Assembly (NCBI RefSeq): GCF_017654505.1
Contig: NC_054539.1
Coordinates: forward strand, 64,808,256 to 64,872,255
Direction of reading: 5' to 3'
Length of the DNA stretch: 64,000 nt
Origin: Polyodon spathula
Taxonomy: Eukaryota; Chordata; Actinopteri; Acipenseriformes; Polyodontidae
The notes under the pieces were generated by a model. That model was not told where the DNA came from. It saw only the letters and a list, made by a program, of their open reading frames with translations, and did not search any database. This document shows positions 1 through 14,761 of the stretch, piece by piece. Position 1 is the stretch's first letter. Each line of letters begins with the position of its first letter. A program made the position numbers and the translations under genes.

Positions 1-2303
<2,303 letters not shown>

Positions 2304-2339
2304 GTGTGTGTGTGTGTGTGTCTATATATATATATATAT

Positions 2340-2413
<74 letters not shown>
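2304..2413. repeat. compound microsatellite (GT)n(TA)n
   Basis: GT repeats start at the terminal base of the Tc1 right end and pass into a TA tract to 2413. This mirrors the arrangement left of 1155. Confidence 0.9.
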
Positions 2414-2416
<3 letters not shown>

Positions 2417-2540
2417 GTATAGTTTACCATGATAGCCTTCTTGAATCAAAACCAGTCTTTCCTTAAACATCCAATAGGATTTATATTAACCAATTCCATG
2501 TCTTTTGAAACAAAATGATGTATGAATTAGTCAAACAATG

Positions 2541-2964
2541 AGTAATTCAGATTCAGGGTATTGGAAAAAGTCTGGATCTAAACCCCATCGAAATGTTGTG
2601 GCAGGACCTGAAGCGAGCTGTCCATGCAAGGAAGCCCTCAAATGTCACCGAGTTGAGGCAGTTCTGTAAGGAGGAATGGGTCAAAATTTCTCAAAACAGA
2701 TGTGAGAGACTGACCAACAGTTATAGGAAACACTTAGTTGAAGTCATTGCTGCTCAAAGGGGTTACTGAATTTAACTGTTCATATACTTTTTCACATATG
2801 GATATTGAATGTTGAATCCTTTGTGGATAAATAAATGTTGAACAAGTTTTTGTTTAATCAGGTTATCTTTATGAATTATTAGGAATTAGATTAAGATTTA
2901 ATAACATTTTAGGTTTTAAATATGTGAAAATACTAAGTGGTTCACAAACTTTCTTGGCACTGTA
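2541..2964 (+). mobile_element. Tc1-family element, 3' half with transposase C-terminus
   Basis: A frame from about 2571 to the TGA at 2767-2769 reads SLDLNPIEMLWQDLKRAVHA and on to AAQRGY, the C-terminal end of a Tc1 transposase including the catalytic Glu. Non-coding sequence follows to a right terminus, TTCTTGGCACTGTA, at 2951-2964. About 50 bp upstream of 2541 may belong to the element's 5' region, which would make this an internal deletion rather than simple truncation. The left terminal repeat is not recognisable. It differs from the neighbour at 1155 in sequence and termini. Confidence 0.82.
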
Positions 2965-3540
2965 TCTCTGCTCTCTACAGCAGGCCACTGCACACTACTG
3001 ACAGCACTCCATCATTTACTTCTTCATTTACTGTTCAGCAGATCACGCCCTTTACTGTCACTGCTCACTACAGCAGATCTCGGCTCCCTCTTCAGATCTG
3101 CTTACTACTGCAGCATGCAAAAGTTGCTTTAGTTTAAATCTGCAACTGCCCTCTTCCAGAACTTCCAAAGTTCAAATTTCCTCCAGTACTCAGATCGTAG
3201 CAGACATTTCCCCAGTCAAAGCTAACGCTAATCCCTATCTAATAAAATAAATAAATAAATAAATGGTGCTTGACTTCCTCAGCAATCTAGTCATATGTGC
3301 TAATCCTCTCAAATACTACAAATATTAGTACATGGTGAGAGACGTGGTGTGAGACTGGAAATCTGTCTTGATTATGAGTTAAGGAGTTAGACTATTAGGA
3401 GAATGACTGGAGTTGTGAAACCCAAATCTCTGAATGTGAGTTCGCCTTTTCTATTCCAAGCAGACATGACAGTAGGAAAGCAGTGATTGATCCCGTGTTA
3501 ACTAACACATAGGATGGTCGGCATCTCATCTCTCTGCCCT
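2965..3540. other. intronic sequence, nothing recognised
   Basis: Mixed composition with a short (AATA)n stretch at about 3240-3263. No coding frame or element boundary is supported. Confidence 0.4.
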
Positions 3541-4040
3541 CGTTTCCAGAATATGGGGCGCCAAGGGCGCTGAGCTTCCTCAGCAGTCAATTAAAACCGA
3601 CCAGTTTCACCAAGGGCATTTCATTCAACTCTCAACATATTTACTCTCCAGAATGCCCCTACTTATCCATGTCAAAGTACATTGCCTCAGAGAAACCATT
3701 TCTCCCATCAGACCCACTGTTCGACTCCCACACAATTATATCCCGCCACTGGTTCTCCTCTCATCTTGCTACCCTTGTTTCCCGAGCAGGCCTGCCTCCT
3801 CAATTCTATACCCTTCATTCATTTAGAGTTGGAGCAGCCACTTCTGCAGCCAAGGTCAACATCAGTATCCACACAATCAAAAAATATGGGGCGCTGGGCT
3901 TCCTCAGCAGTTGAGGACAGTTCTGCCGACATCGCTGAAGCCCATCAAAAAATTGTTGCCTGGAGTGGGGGCTACCTGTCTGCCTGGTCCACCATAGGTT
4001 TTCCCCTAAGAGCAAAGGGTTTTTTTCCTCTCCACTGAGC
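3541..4040 (+). pseudogene. tyrosine recombinase remnant (DIRS/Ngaro- or Crypton-type)
   Basis: The frame opens before the ATG at 3669 (CPYLSMSKYIASEKP) and runs to about 3888. It carries the recombinase landmark LHSFRVGAATSAA with the catalytic H-x-x-R pair at 3819-3833, preceded by SRAGLPPQFYT. After SIHTIKKYG the frame shifts: the continuation GRWASSAVEDS is read in the next frame from about 3883. In intact YR elements a catalytic tyrosine follows GRW within about ten residues, and it is absent here. This family of enzymes integrates circular DNA intermediates of DIRS-like retrotransposons or moves Cryptons. I cannot choose between these because no reverse transcriptase or element ends are seen. 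About 335 bp upstream (3548-3590), the GGGGCGC...CTTCCTCAGCAGT stretch recurs as a direct repeat. Confidence 0.78.
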
Positions 4041-5102
4041 GGCAGGTATACACATATCATCTCACTAACCCTTTCTTAACCTCTCTCCTGTTCATCTTGT
4101 TTGTCCTTTCTATTTTTCTGGTATGCTTCTTTTATGTTATGCACTGGCGTGTTTCCTGTTGTTTGTCCCATGGTGGGGTTTCTGTGGGAAGACGGGCATC
4201 CATTCTTTGGGGGGCAAGTGAGTCTCACTTCCCTGACCTCCAGTCTGCTTCAGCGACCTCGTCCTCACTCTGGGGGTGTTCTCACCGCTGTGAGCCAGAG
4301 GGGACCCCCGGCCACACTGTCCTGTCGCAAATCATGCACTAATCTTACCTCGTCACCCGTGGCTCTGTTCTGTTTCCCTTGGGACATGGCCCGCTTTACG
4401 CTGTCAGTGCTGAGTCCCAGGCTAACCCATCTCTCTGTTGCAGGTTCCCTGCGGGATGCCTTTCTGTTCCCGGCTTCGGAGGCCATTGCCTCGCCTTCTG
4501 TCCTAAGTCCAGGCTCTCTCTGTCCCATTAACAAGCTTTTTTCTGCTTCCTCTGCTCTATCCTTACAGCCTCAGCAAATGACCCTTGAATTGAACATGTA
4601 CATGGTTCTTTTTTGACCTTTAACAATTAAAAGGGAGTGACTTTCTGATGTAAACAAGTTGCATTTGCGATCCAAAGGAACAAGAACATTAAAAGAAAAG
4701 ACATGCTGTACAACATTTATGTCAGCCCTTGTGCACAGGTATGAAAAAGTAGATTTCACTTGAAACTAATATTTTACCTCAGCTTCATTTGACTGGATAC
4801 TTGCATCAAGTTTCATAGACTCTATTTTACTGTCTTTACTTGTAAAAAAAAAAAAAAACCCAAAAAAACATTTACCTAATTTTGCTTGGCACATGCTGTC
4901 TTGTTCATTCTCAAGTATTGGCATCTCTGGGTTTGTGTTCCTGAGTAAAAACCCAACACGGCAGTGGATTCCAGATTCCTGCCACTTTTCAGCTTTTTTT
5001 TTTTTTTTTTTTTTTTACTTCTCCTCACTGTCATCTCTGTTTGGGACTGACACGTCCAGTTGCACCACTTATTAAAAATTTTACAGTACAAAATAAAAAT
5101 TG
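4041..5102. other. GC-richer flank of the recombinase remnant, then AT-rich DNA with poly-A/poly-T
   Basis: About 4140-4570 is more GC-rich than its surroundings and has open frames to 171 codons with no recognised domain. It may be the 3' non-coding part of the recombinase element. Poly-A lies at 4843-4867 and poly-T at 4996-5016. Confidence 0.35.
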
Positions 5103-5107
5103 AACAC

Positions 5108-5853
5108 TGTGGAAGGGTGTGGGTATTCACTGATACGGGAGCGAGAAGGTTGTAATTGGAAAACAACTCTCTGGTGCCCAGTTTTATTATTATTTCCTTT
5201 TGTTTTTTTTATTATCTGCCAAATGATGCTGGTTCTGTTATCCCCAATGCCAACAATGTTAAAAGGGTTGCACTTGTTTTAAGCAGTACAGGTGCTCAAA
5301 TATAATAATGAAATCAAACGGCAAAATGAAAAAGGGAAAATAAAACACAGTAATAAAACTACAAACAAAAGCTGCTGCTTATGCAGCATCCCCCACCGCT
5401 GCTAAACAGGTCAGCTCGGGTCTCAACCTACGCTCTTATATTACCTCCCTATACACTGGGGTGGCGAAGGTTCTCCCAGCTACCTACACATGTCCCCATG
5501 GTACATAATTATTTTTCTCTCTCTTTTATGTACTATCTGCTGTTTTCCTCAGCCATGCTTGCTTGTCTCGTCCTTTCACTCCAGCTGCTGACGGTCTTGC
5601 CTCGTTTTATTTACATCGGCTTCCAAACCCACCATCACTGGGTTTCCCCTGTCTTGGCCACCCGAATGAATAACAGAGCGTAGTTCTTATAGGCCCGCCT
5701 CTCGACCACTCAGAGAGAGGGAAGGATAACACACCCTCACCCAACCTCACTGTGTCACTGCCATGATTGACAGGCGGATCTTTCAAGGCTCTCGACCTCC
5801 CCCTGCAGGATGGTGCATGTCCCAGATAGCCAGCACAGATCCCCCCTGTTACA
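5108..5853 (-). mobile_element. solo LTR, 746 bp, with 5-bp target duplication AACAC
   Basis: On the minus strand the repeat begins TGTAACAGGGGGGAT and ends CCTTCCACA, so it has TG...CA termini. It is flanked by identical AACAC at 5103-5107 and 5854-5858. A TATAAG box (minus strand, 5686-5691) is followed by AATAAA (5607-5612), as expected for U3 and R. No internal retroviral or Gypsy coding sequence is attached, so this is a product of LTR-LTR recombination. The class (ERV or Gypsy) is not resolved. Confidence 0.85.
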
Positions 5854-5858
5854 AACAC

Positions 5859-8800
5859 ACTTTCAGGTTGTTCTATAAATCTTTCAATTGAGTGTTTAAT
5901 ATTAAAATGCAGTACATTTAAGCCACTATTAAGTAGAAAAAAAATCCCTGTTGCTCAGGATTTTAGGTATAATTATTTTAGGTACTGTGTGAGTGAGAAA
6001 AGATGAGCTACACTACGCAAGGAGTCAAGTTGGAGTCAAGTTGCAATGAAAAATAGTACAGTACTGTTCTACTCTGGCTAAGCAGGTATGTAGGTCTGGT
6101 ACAGGGGTTAAAATGTGACGATTACTTAGGGATCACAGTGTCCCAGAAGCTTGCAGCTACAGTATTAGGCAAACTTGAGCTGCAGTACAACCCACTTGTC
6201 TATGGAAAAAGTCTAAATAGAGGGATAACTAGGCCCAACAAGAGAGTTGCAAGTAAGGCACAAAAACTATTCCTAGTTGTTAGCTCAAATCCGCCATTTA
6301 AAGATGAAAAAAAATGTGAGCCCTTGTGAAATGCCAACAAGAATGAAGAGAAAGTATAATTATAGACAGCTGTGTCTCATGGAAAGGGGATATAAGGTCA
6401 GTCTGCTTTTGTGCCAAAGTAAACTTGGCCATACTCCAAACCCATCACAATTCTGGCAACAGCAGTGGAACCTTTTTATTGTTTGAATACTCCTCTGTTC
6501 CTTGCCTAATGTATTGTTTGATCATTTTGTACAACAAAACACGTATGACGCCACCAGAGAAAGATTATAAGCCAGATAAAGGGCAGGGAAGTGTAAATTA
6601 ATAATTTATTTTCAGAAAAATACATATTTCTTTCAGCCAAGGACATGGCCCAATTAAACAAATGTTTTCTTTTTTTTGTTTGTTTTGTGTTTTGTTATTA
6701 ATAGTTTTAAAAAAGAGATAGACTTGACCTAAAAAATATGTCTCATCGTTTTTTAAATGGTTCCCTGTTGGGGTACAGAATTTTCCCAAATTTATTGTTG
6801 TTTTAATCTAATGACATTTTTTGCCTTCAGATATTTCATGTGAAGGTTACAATAGACCTTGTTAAGTTTTATATCGGGGCAAATAAGTTGTGTGTAAATT
6901 GACAGTATCTGTCAGATATCTTACTGTTTGTGTTTTGTGGGTTTTACAGTAGGTGTACAGATGCAGTTAACTTTTCTCCCTTTATGACCATCCTGCGACA
7001 TTCTCCTGCTTCTTTCTAAGAACTTGAGCGCAAAGTTTTTGAAGAGTTGCTGGCTTTTAAATGAACATGCTCTCAGAGGAAGTGGCGCCAAAAAATTTGA
7101 AGAAATAATAGATGGTGTGTGCTTGTGAATAAATCTGCCAAACTAGGTCATTGTTTTTACAATCGCTCCCCTTTCCTCCAGTTCACAATGAGAGACCGGA
7201 TGAACAGTACTCCAGAACAGTACATTATTTAACCATTTCAGTGACCAGTGTTCACTAGACTTCTTTGAATTTGCCATTGTGATGAAATCAGAAACCTACA
7301 GTCACAGCAAACCACCCGTGACCAAGTGGGAATTATGTGTGAGAAGGCTGTTCAGCCTATCTATGTCTATTAAGGTGTGTAAGGAATGAATAGGAGGAAC
7401 TAGGCTGCCGCATCAGAAAATACTTTCTGAATTAAAAGCATAATTAATGAAAGCCCTCTGTGTGAAACATTGTGTAAGAACAGGATCCAATGAGATATGG
7501 AAATAGAAATATAACACCTGTAGCTTATGAAATCGTTATGGCTGGCAGCAAAGGCGAATCCAAGGTGAAAAAAAGCATGCAAATCACAAAAGAATAGCAA
7601 GTAGGTAAGACAATTTAAAAAAAAAATGTAAATCCTGGTTGCAGTATTATTTTTAGACAGTAGCTTTCGCTCCTTTTCCTGGAAGAAACTGAAGCTTGTC
7701 TGAGAAACATTGATTTTCTGATAAGACAGGAAGGAGAGGCAGTGTTTTAGGTCACAAAGGCTGTGTGCTTGCTGTCTGCATAAAGCATTTGCTAACACAG
7801 ACAACAAGGTATTTTTGTTCAAGGGAAAGTGATATCAAATACAGGTTAGTGTTACAAGTATTCTTTTTTTTTTTTTCATACAAAGGCTGGTTAACTTAAG
7901 CGTATTCATATCAGTGCTTGAACTTTTCGCTCCCGGTATTTGTTTAATGGAAGTACACAGTGTTATCTGATTTTGTCTGAAGCGGTTGAGTTATCACCTT
8001 GACGATAAGGAGACCAGGTGTACAGCATCACCACCTTGCTGTAGTATGTTCCTTCTCAGCACTTGGATGGCAATAATGTACATGAGTAGACAACATTTTG
8101 GTTGTGTGACCAAGTGTTGTTGATGTGTTGTCTGTTTTATTATCTGTTTTCCAGCACAGTTTAGTAGGGATCAAAGTTAATTGATGGGGAGTCTATGGGA
8201 TAAATGTTCTGGAGTTCTCAGAGTTGACATTGTATGAGGAACTGCTTGGAAGGCACATTAGTTCAGAGACCAAGGCTGTACTCCTTTGTCTCTTGTGGAG
8301 AGTTGTATTGTCTGCTTCATCACTGCAGTGTTCTCTAAATCTTCAAGATTCTGCATAACTGGCTTTTAGCCTGGAAGAGCAGAAGAGAAGTGATCTTAAA
8401 GTCAATATGTTGTGGAGTCAAAGGAATACACCCCAAAAGAGCTGGGCTGGCCTGGATTCTGAAGCTGTTCATGGACTACTAACAGCCCTGTCTGGGTAAA
8501 CTACTGCTGGTATACCTTGATTAAAAATAGAGCACTCCAGAAATGCTAGTAAATCATTTTAATTCATAGGAGAATAGCTTGAAAATGTAACTAGCTAAGC
8601 CAAACATAAGGAGTGTTCTAGTACCGTAAACTTACTGTCATATTTGTTTCCTATCAACCTGGGAAAGCAGTATGATTTTCTTTCCTGACAACAGATTTTG
8701 AAGTTAGTCTAAATGGTGATTTTGATAAATGCGGGTAACTATCGATTTCTTCTTACAAACACTGAAATTCACTGTAATCTGTCACAGAAGGGCGGTGTTT

Positions 8801-9815
8801 CTCAAAAGGAGTTAAACAGGTGTTCCTGTTCAAATTCCATTTGACCTTGCCAGCATGGATCGATAGTACTTAACTAATGATAATAAAAATAATTGTGTTA
8901 TCAGCATGAATACCGAGAGTTTTTGACCCTATACAGGTCAAACAGAAATCAGTGACTATCTTTTATTACAAATATCCATTTCTGAGATTACCAGAGCCTT
9001 CCTAAAAATTCCATTCATGTTCTAATGATTACCGTATCTATAGTCTTGCAACATTTTTTTTTTTTTTTTCTTTTCTGACAAATATTTTTCACCAAACAAA
9101 ACTTGTTAGAGAGGTAGTGTGCCTGCTAGTGATTTTTAGTACTGTACGTTATCCAAGAAAATCCAGCAGACTTGTTCCCAACTGTTGTATTGTCCGGAAT
9201 GATTTTTGACATAATGTTTAGGTTCACTTTTAGTCTAGACTTTTAATTTCATTAACAAAATTGGCTGTACTGTACTCATATATTTGTTACAGTTCATGTG
9301 TAAATTCGGTGAATCTATAGATTAGCTGGTAAATGTGTAGATTAACCAGCTCACTGGTCAGTGTATAAAACAACTAAGGAGATGGTAGTTTAGCCCAATC
9401 CCCTGCTTGAAGCCTCTCCAGGGTTTTAACTATTTATTGATAATGTTCACGACTAATAATCACATAGTTTTCTCTTTTTTTCTAGCCGTAGCAGTCTGCA
9501 ATTTACTTACATCCATAATCACTGTCTGGCAACAATTCACAATACAAAATAATGTTTTGCTGGCGTTCAACTTAATGATACTAAATCACACTTAGTACAG
9601 GTATGATTTTTGCTGGAGAGATTTCATTATTACCATACCTAATGTTTACCCTATGGTAAATTTTGATTTAAAATAAAATAGAGAAAGTGATTTTTTTTTT
9701 CATTTTTTTTTTTTTTTTTTAACATAGTGAAAACAAAGTGGATAAAATCGTTAGAAATAAAACCAGAAGTGTATATTGGACAAAACATTGGTACATCCTC
9801 TCTACTAAATACATG

Positions 9816-9816
<1 letters not shown>
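5859..9816. other. intronic sequence, nothing recognised
   Basis: About 4 kb of AT-rich DNA with homopolymer T runs (7863-7876, 9053-9070, 9690-9720). The longest open frame (7400-7822, minus) has no domain or splice context. No transposon ends were recognised, so this is the largest apparently unique block in intron 4. Confidence 0.45.
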
Positions 9817-9862
<46 letters not shown>

Positions 9863-9890
9863 ATAATATTATTAGTATTATTATTATTAT
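9817..9890. repeat. (TTA)n microsatellite
   Basis: Nearly pure TTA/TAT trinucleotides with a few interruptions near the right end. No LINE or SINE tail motif was recognised upstream. Confidence 0.85.
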
Positions 9891-10030
9891 AACGTTGCTT
9901 CCCTACAGTCACTTCGAAAGATATCTTTCTATAAAAAAACCCAAAGATTGGGTGTTCTAACCACAAAAATAATTAAATTATTAGTTAATAAATCAAATGG
10001 ACTCTCTAGAATGTCTTTATTTATTTACAT

Positions 10031-11756
<1,726 letters not shown>

Positions 11757-11796
<40 letters not shown>

Positions 11797-11810
11797 TTAC
11801 GAGTGTCCAG
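11757..11810. repeat. (TA)n microsatellite
   Basis: TA tract of about 25 units, ending in an interrupted ATATATTA stretch. Confidence 0.85.
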
Positions 11811-11944
11811 ATAAGGGACTGACAAAGTTTCTGTAGTGGGTAACACCACAGACAAGAAACTGTTCTTTGTTACCCTCAAAACAGTTTTGTCCTGTCTGTC
11901 TCTACTCAACAAACTTGCCAACGCGAGTCAGCATTTAATAACAA

Positions 11945-12532
11945 AATAAAAGATCTAAATTTATTTTTTTTGTTAAAAAATAATTTTAAATAAAAACTGA
12001 AATTAGTTTATTCGAAAACCTAAATTGGATAAGTGTCCCCCCCCCCCCCCCCCCCCACCTGTAATAGCAATCCTAAATTAGCTGAGGTGTAACCAATCAC
12101 CTTCAAAATCACACACCAAGTTAAGTAGCCTCCACCTGTGTTAAATTGTAGTGATTCACATGATTTCAGGATAAATTCAGCAGTTCCTGTAGGTTCCCTC
12201 TGCTGGGAGGTGCATTTCAAAGCAAAGCCTCAACCATGAGCACCAAGGCAACTCCAGGACAAAGTTGTTGAAAGGCACAGATCAGGGGAGGGGTATAAAA
12301 AAATATCAAAGGCCTTGAATATCCCTTGGAGCACAGTCAAGACGATCATTAAACAGTGGAAGGTGTATGGCACCACCAAGACCTTACCTAGATCAGACCG
12401 TTCCTCCAAACTGGATGACCGAGCAAGAAGGAGACTGATCAGAGAGGCTACCAAGAGGCAATGACAACTTTCCAAGAGCTACAGGCTTTTATGGCAAAGA
12501 CTGGTCAAAGTGTGCATGTGACAACAATATCC
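11945..12532 (+). mobile_element. Tc1 element (family D), 5' portion, transposase N-terminus
   Basis: The CCTGTGTTAAATTGTAGTG segment, the leader and the reading frame are shared with the copy at 53805-54751. The ATG at 12236 opens MSTKATPG. The related frame encodes a helix-turn-helix (YKKISKALNIPWSTVKTIIK) that should bind the terminal repeats, then RSDRSSKLDDRARR. It carries stops and frameshifts. A run of 20 C (12037-12056) sits where the other copy has only a short C stretch. The copy stops abruptly at about 12532, where a second Tc1 family begins in inverse orientation. Confidence 0.82.
12037..12056 (+). repeat. poly-C tract, 20 C
   Basis: Uninterrupted C run inside the Tc1 family-D leader, followed by ACCTG. 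The homologous site at about 53990 reads only CCATCCCCC, so the run expanded after insertion. Confidence 0.9.
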
Positions 12533-12534
12533 CA

Positions 12535-12712
12535 ACAACACAATAATAATGTTTTAACTTAGGAAGAGTTCAGAAATCAATATTTGGTGGAATTGTCAGA
12601 GCAGAAGGAAGCAAGTTTTCTTCCAGGACAACCTTGTACTTGGCTTGATTCATGCGTCCTTCACAAAGACAAATCTGCCCGATTCCAGCCTTGCTGAAGC
12701 ACCCCCAGATGA
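12535..12712 (-). mobile_element. Tc1 element (family C), inverted partial copy forming a fold-back with 12709-13282
   Basis: 12535-12593 is the near-perfect reverse complement of 13220-13279. 12594-12652 is that of 12874-12930, and 12653-12712 is related to 12830-12873. The left arm therefore lacks about 290 bp present in the right arm but otherwise mirrors it. The two copies meet head to head at the CAGATGAG around 12709, which is the first catalytic Asp region of the transposase. Confidence 0.85.
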
Positions 12713-13236
12713 GTCCAATTTTCAGTTTTGCCCAACACCTGGTCGTCTAATGGTTAGACGGAGCCCTGGAGAGGCCTACAAGCCATAGAGTCTCGCACCC
12801 ACTGTGAAATGTGGTGGAGGATCGGTGATGATCTGGGGGTGCTTCAGCATGGCTGGAATCGGGCAGCTTTGGCATGAATCAAGCCAAGTACAAGGTTGTC
12901 CTCAAAGAAAACTTGTTTCCTTCTGCTCTGACAATGTTCCCCAACTCTGAGGATTGGTTTTTCCAGCAGGACAGTGCTCCATGCCACACAGCCAGGTCAA
13001 TCAAGACCCTGTCATGGCCAGCCCAATCTCCAGACCTGAACCCCATTGAAAACCCCTGGAATGTGATCAAGAGGAAGATGGATGGTCACAAGCCATCAAA
13101 CAAAGCCGAGCTGCTTGAATTTTTGTGCCAGGGGTGGCATAAAGTCACCCAACATCAATGTGAAAGACTGGTGGAGAGCATGTCAAGACGCATGAAAGCT
13201 GTGCTTGAAAATCAGGGTTATTCCACCAAATATTGA
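12709..13236 (+). pseudogene. Tc1 transposase C-terminal half with 9-residue catalytic deletion
   Basis: The first catalytic Asp lies at about 12709 (DESNFQ), followed by stops and frame damage to about 12870. A clean 120-codon frame then runs from 12874. It contains FFQQDSAPCHTARS (second Asp), WPAQSPDLNPIEN (Glu), NVIKRKMDGHKP and ends GYSTKY. The second Asp and the Glu are separated by 25 residues instead of the 34 of Tc1. The missing stretch lies between RSIK and TLSWP and equals nine codons in frame, so the copy should be catalytically dead. It has no intact N-terminal DNA-binding domain. Confidence 0.88.
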
Positions 13237-13537
13237 TTTCTGAACTCTTCCTAAGTTAAAACATTAGTATTGTGTTGTTTAAAAATGAATCTGAACTTAT
13301 TTTCTTTGCATTATTCGAGGTCTGACAAAACTGCATCTTTTTTGTTATTTTGACCAGTTGTCATTTTCTGCAAATAAATGCTCTAAATGACAATATTTTT
13401 ATTTGGAATTTTGGAAGAAATGTTGTCAGTAGATTATAGAATAAAACAAAAATGTTCTTTTTACCCATACACATACCTATAAATAGTAAAACCAGAGAAA
13501 CTGATAATTTTGCAGTGGTCTCTTAATTTTTTCCAAA

Positions 13538-13545
<8 letters not shown>
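12709..13545 (+). mobile_element. Tc1 element (family C), 3' portion with right end
   Basis: The copy starts at the first catalytic Asp codon (GATGAGTCC), runs through the transposase C-terminus to the TGA at 13234, and ends with the terminal-repeat-like GTGGTCTCTTAATTTTTTCC at 13515-13534. The end abuts a (GT)n(TA)n microsatellite. The 5' half is replaced by the inverted copy. Confidence 0.88.
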
Positions 13546-13576
<31 letters not shown>

Positions 13577-13580
13577 CAAA

Positions 13581-13652
<72 letters not shown>

Positions 13653-13735
13653 CAAAGTATATATATATATATCATATATATATATATATATTATATATAT
13701 ATATAGCATATATATATATATATCATACTATATAA
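13543..13735. repeat. compound microsatellite (TG)n(TA)n with interruptions
   Basis: TG units to about 13574, a TATCAAAATG spacer, then TA units interrupted by GTTCAAAG and by CAT units near 13672, 13706 and 13724. Confidence 0.9.
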
Positions 13736-13742
13736 TTATATA

Positions 13743-14156
13743 TTGACTTAGATCTTGAAACTTCACATGCGCAGATTTTGACACATGTGTAAAGTGAACA
13801 TCTCCCAAATGAATCAAGTAATTACCAACTGGGGGATGGCCACATATATAAAAGCAAAGCAGCCACTCCTGTTGTTGATGAGCGTTGGAGAGAGTTTGGA
13901 GGAAGACGAAAATGTCTTGAGTCGGAGAGGCAGTAAGAATTATAATAACTATAAAACAATTGCTACTCGTAATTGTTTTAATTATTGTCTGTTTTGTTTT
14001 GGCCAATGTGCCTTTTTGTTTATGAAAAGTGTTTTCTTTCTGTCTGTTTAAACCTTTTATTTATTTATAATAAACATGTGCGTCAAAGCTTCATACCCGC
14101 AGTACTGAGTCTGTCTCTTCCTGGTCTGTGACGTCACTGCCAAACCACCTGTGACA
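13743..14156 (+). mobile_element. putative solo LTR, about 410 bp
   Basis: The order of signals fits an LTR on the + strand: a TATATAAA box at 13845-13852, AATAAA at 14069-14074, and a terminus CCACCTGTGACA at 14156. The left end is uncertain; TGACTTAG at 13743 is the best candidate, adjoining the microsatellite, and no target duplication is readable there. No internal coding sequence is attached. Confidence 0.55.
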
Positions 14157-14714
14157 ATAAATAAATCATTAGATGAACAATGCTAATGTAGCATGGTGAT
14201 GTAACATAATCTAAATTGAATTGCTTTGAATCATTTGCAAAATACTATACTACATGTACAGGTACTGGTTATTTAAACCCAGTTGTTTAAATCTACCTAG
14301 ATTGCCTAGACCATTTATGTGATTTTCAGTATTGTTGGTGAGAACTCAAGTTTATATATAACAGTGAAAAGTGGATTTAACAAAAAAGGAGTCCCAGCAC
14401 TCCACAAGTTCACAGTGTGGTTTGCATGGTATTTTTATTGCTTTCTGTTTCGAAATAGGCTGAGGTCACAGGGATTTAAACACCAGATTTCAAATTGGTT
14501 TGGATTTTTATCAGTTTATTTGCCAGCAACTGATTAATCATATCCTCCATATGAGCTGCATTCTAGTGAGAGTGCAGCGGGTGCAGCTATAAAAGGGTCT
14601 TCAGCAATACAACATGATGGTTTCAATTATAAACAATGCCTGCTTTGTCAAAGCAAACATTTAACTGCAGTGATCAATTTGAAAATAAAACACATTTTTA
14701 TTTCTTATTTTCAG
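14157..14714. other. intronic sequence upstream of exon 5
   Basis: AT-rich, with nothing recognised other than the polypyrimidine tract and acceptor (TTTCTTATTTTCAG) of exon 5. Confidence 0.5.
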
Positions 14715-14761
14715 ACACGGAGGAAGAAGAGGAGGCCAGTTATGATCCAGTCAAAACAGAG
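14715..14761 (+). CDS. dnmt3a: dnmt3a, probable internal exon 5 (partial gene)
   Basis: A 47-bp exon is bounded by a pyrimidine-rich TTTTCAG acceptor and a strong donor (ACAGAG|GTAAGG). The open frame that ends in phase 0, as exon 6 requires, reads (x)TEEEEEASYDPVKTE, with the first two bases completing a codon begun upstream. Joined to exon 6 the junction is VKTE|GTRARL, which resembles human MKME|GSRGRL at residues 161-170. The acidic, poorly conserved sequence fits the disordered N-terminal region of the long isoform DNMT3A1. A second frame (TRRKKRRPVMIQSKQ) is also open, but it would not join exon 6 in phase. No exon encoding the preceding residues is visible upstream, so exon 4 is probably left of the window. 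The assignment rests on splice signals, phase and position more than on residue identity. Confidence 0.72.

Noticed and set aside
4101..4616. 171-codon + strand frame as a gene
   Set aside because: Open by composition in a GC-richer stretch. It has no recognisable domain and begins after the recombinase remnant has ended.
7400..7822. 140-codon minus-strand frame
   Set aside because: No family resemblance, low-complexity F/S-rich sequence, and no splice or promoter support.
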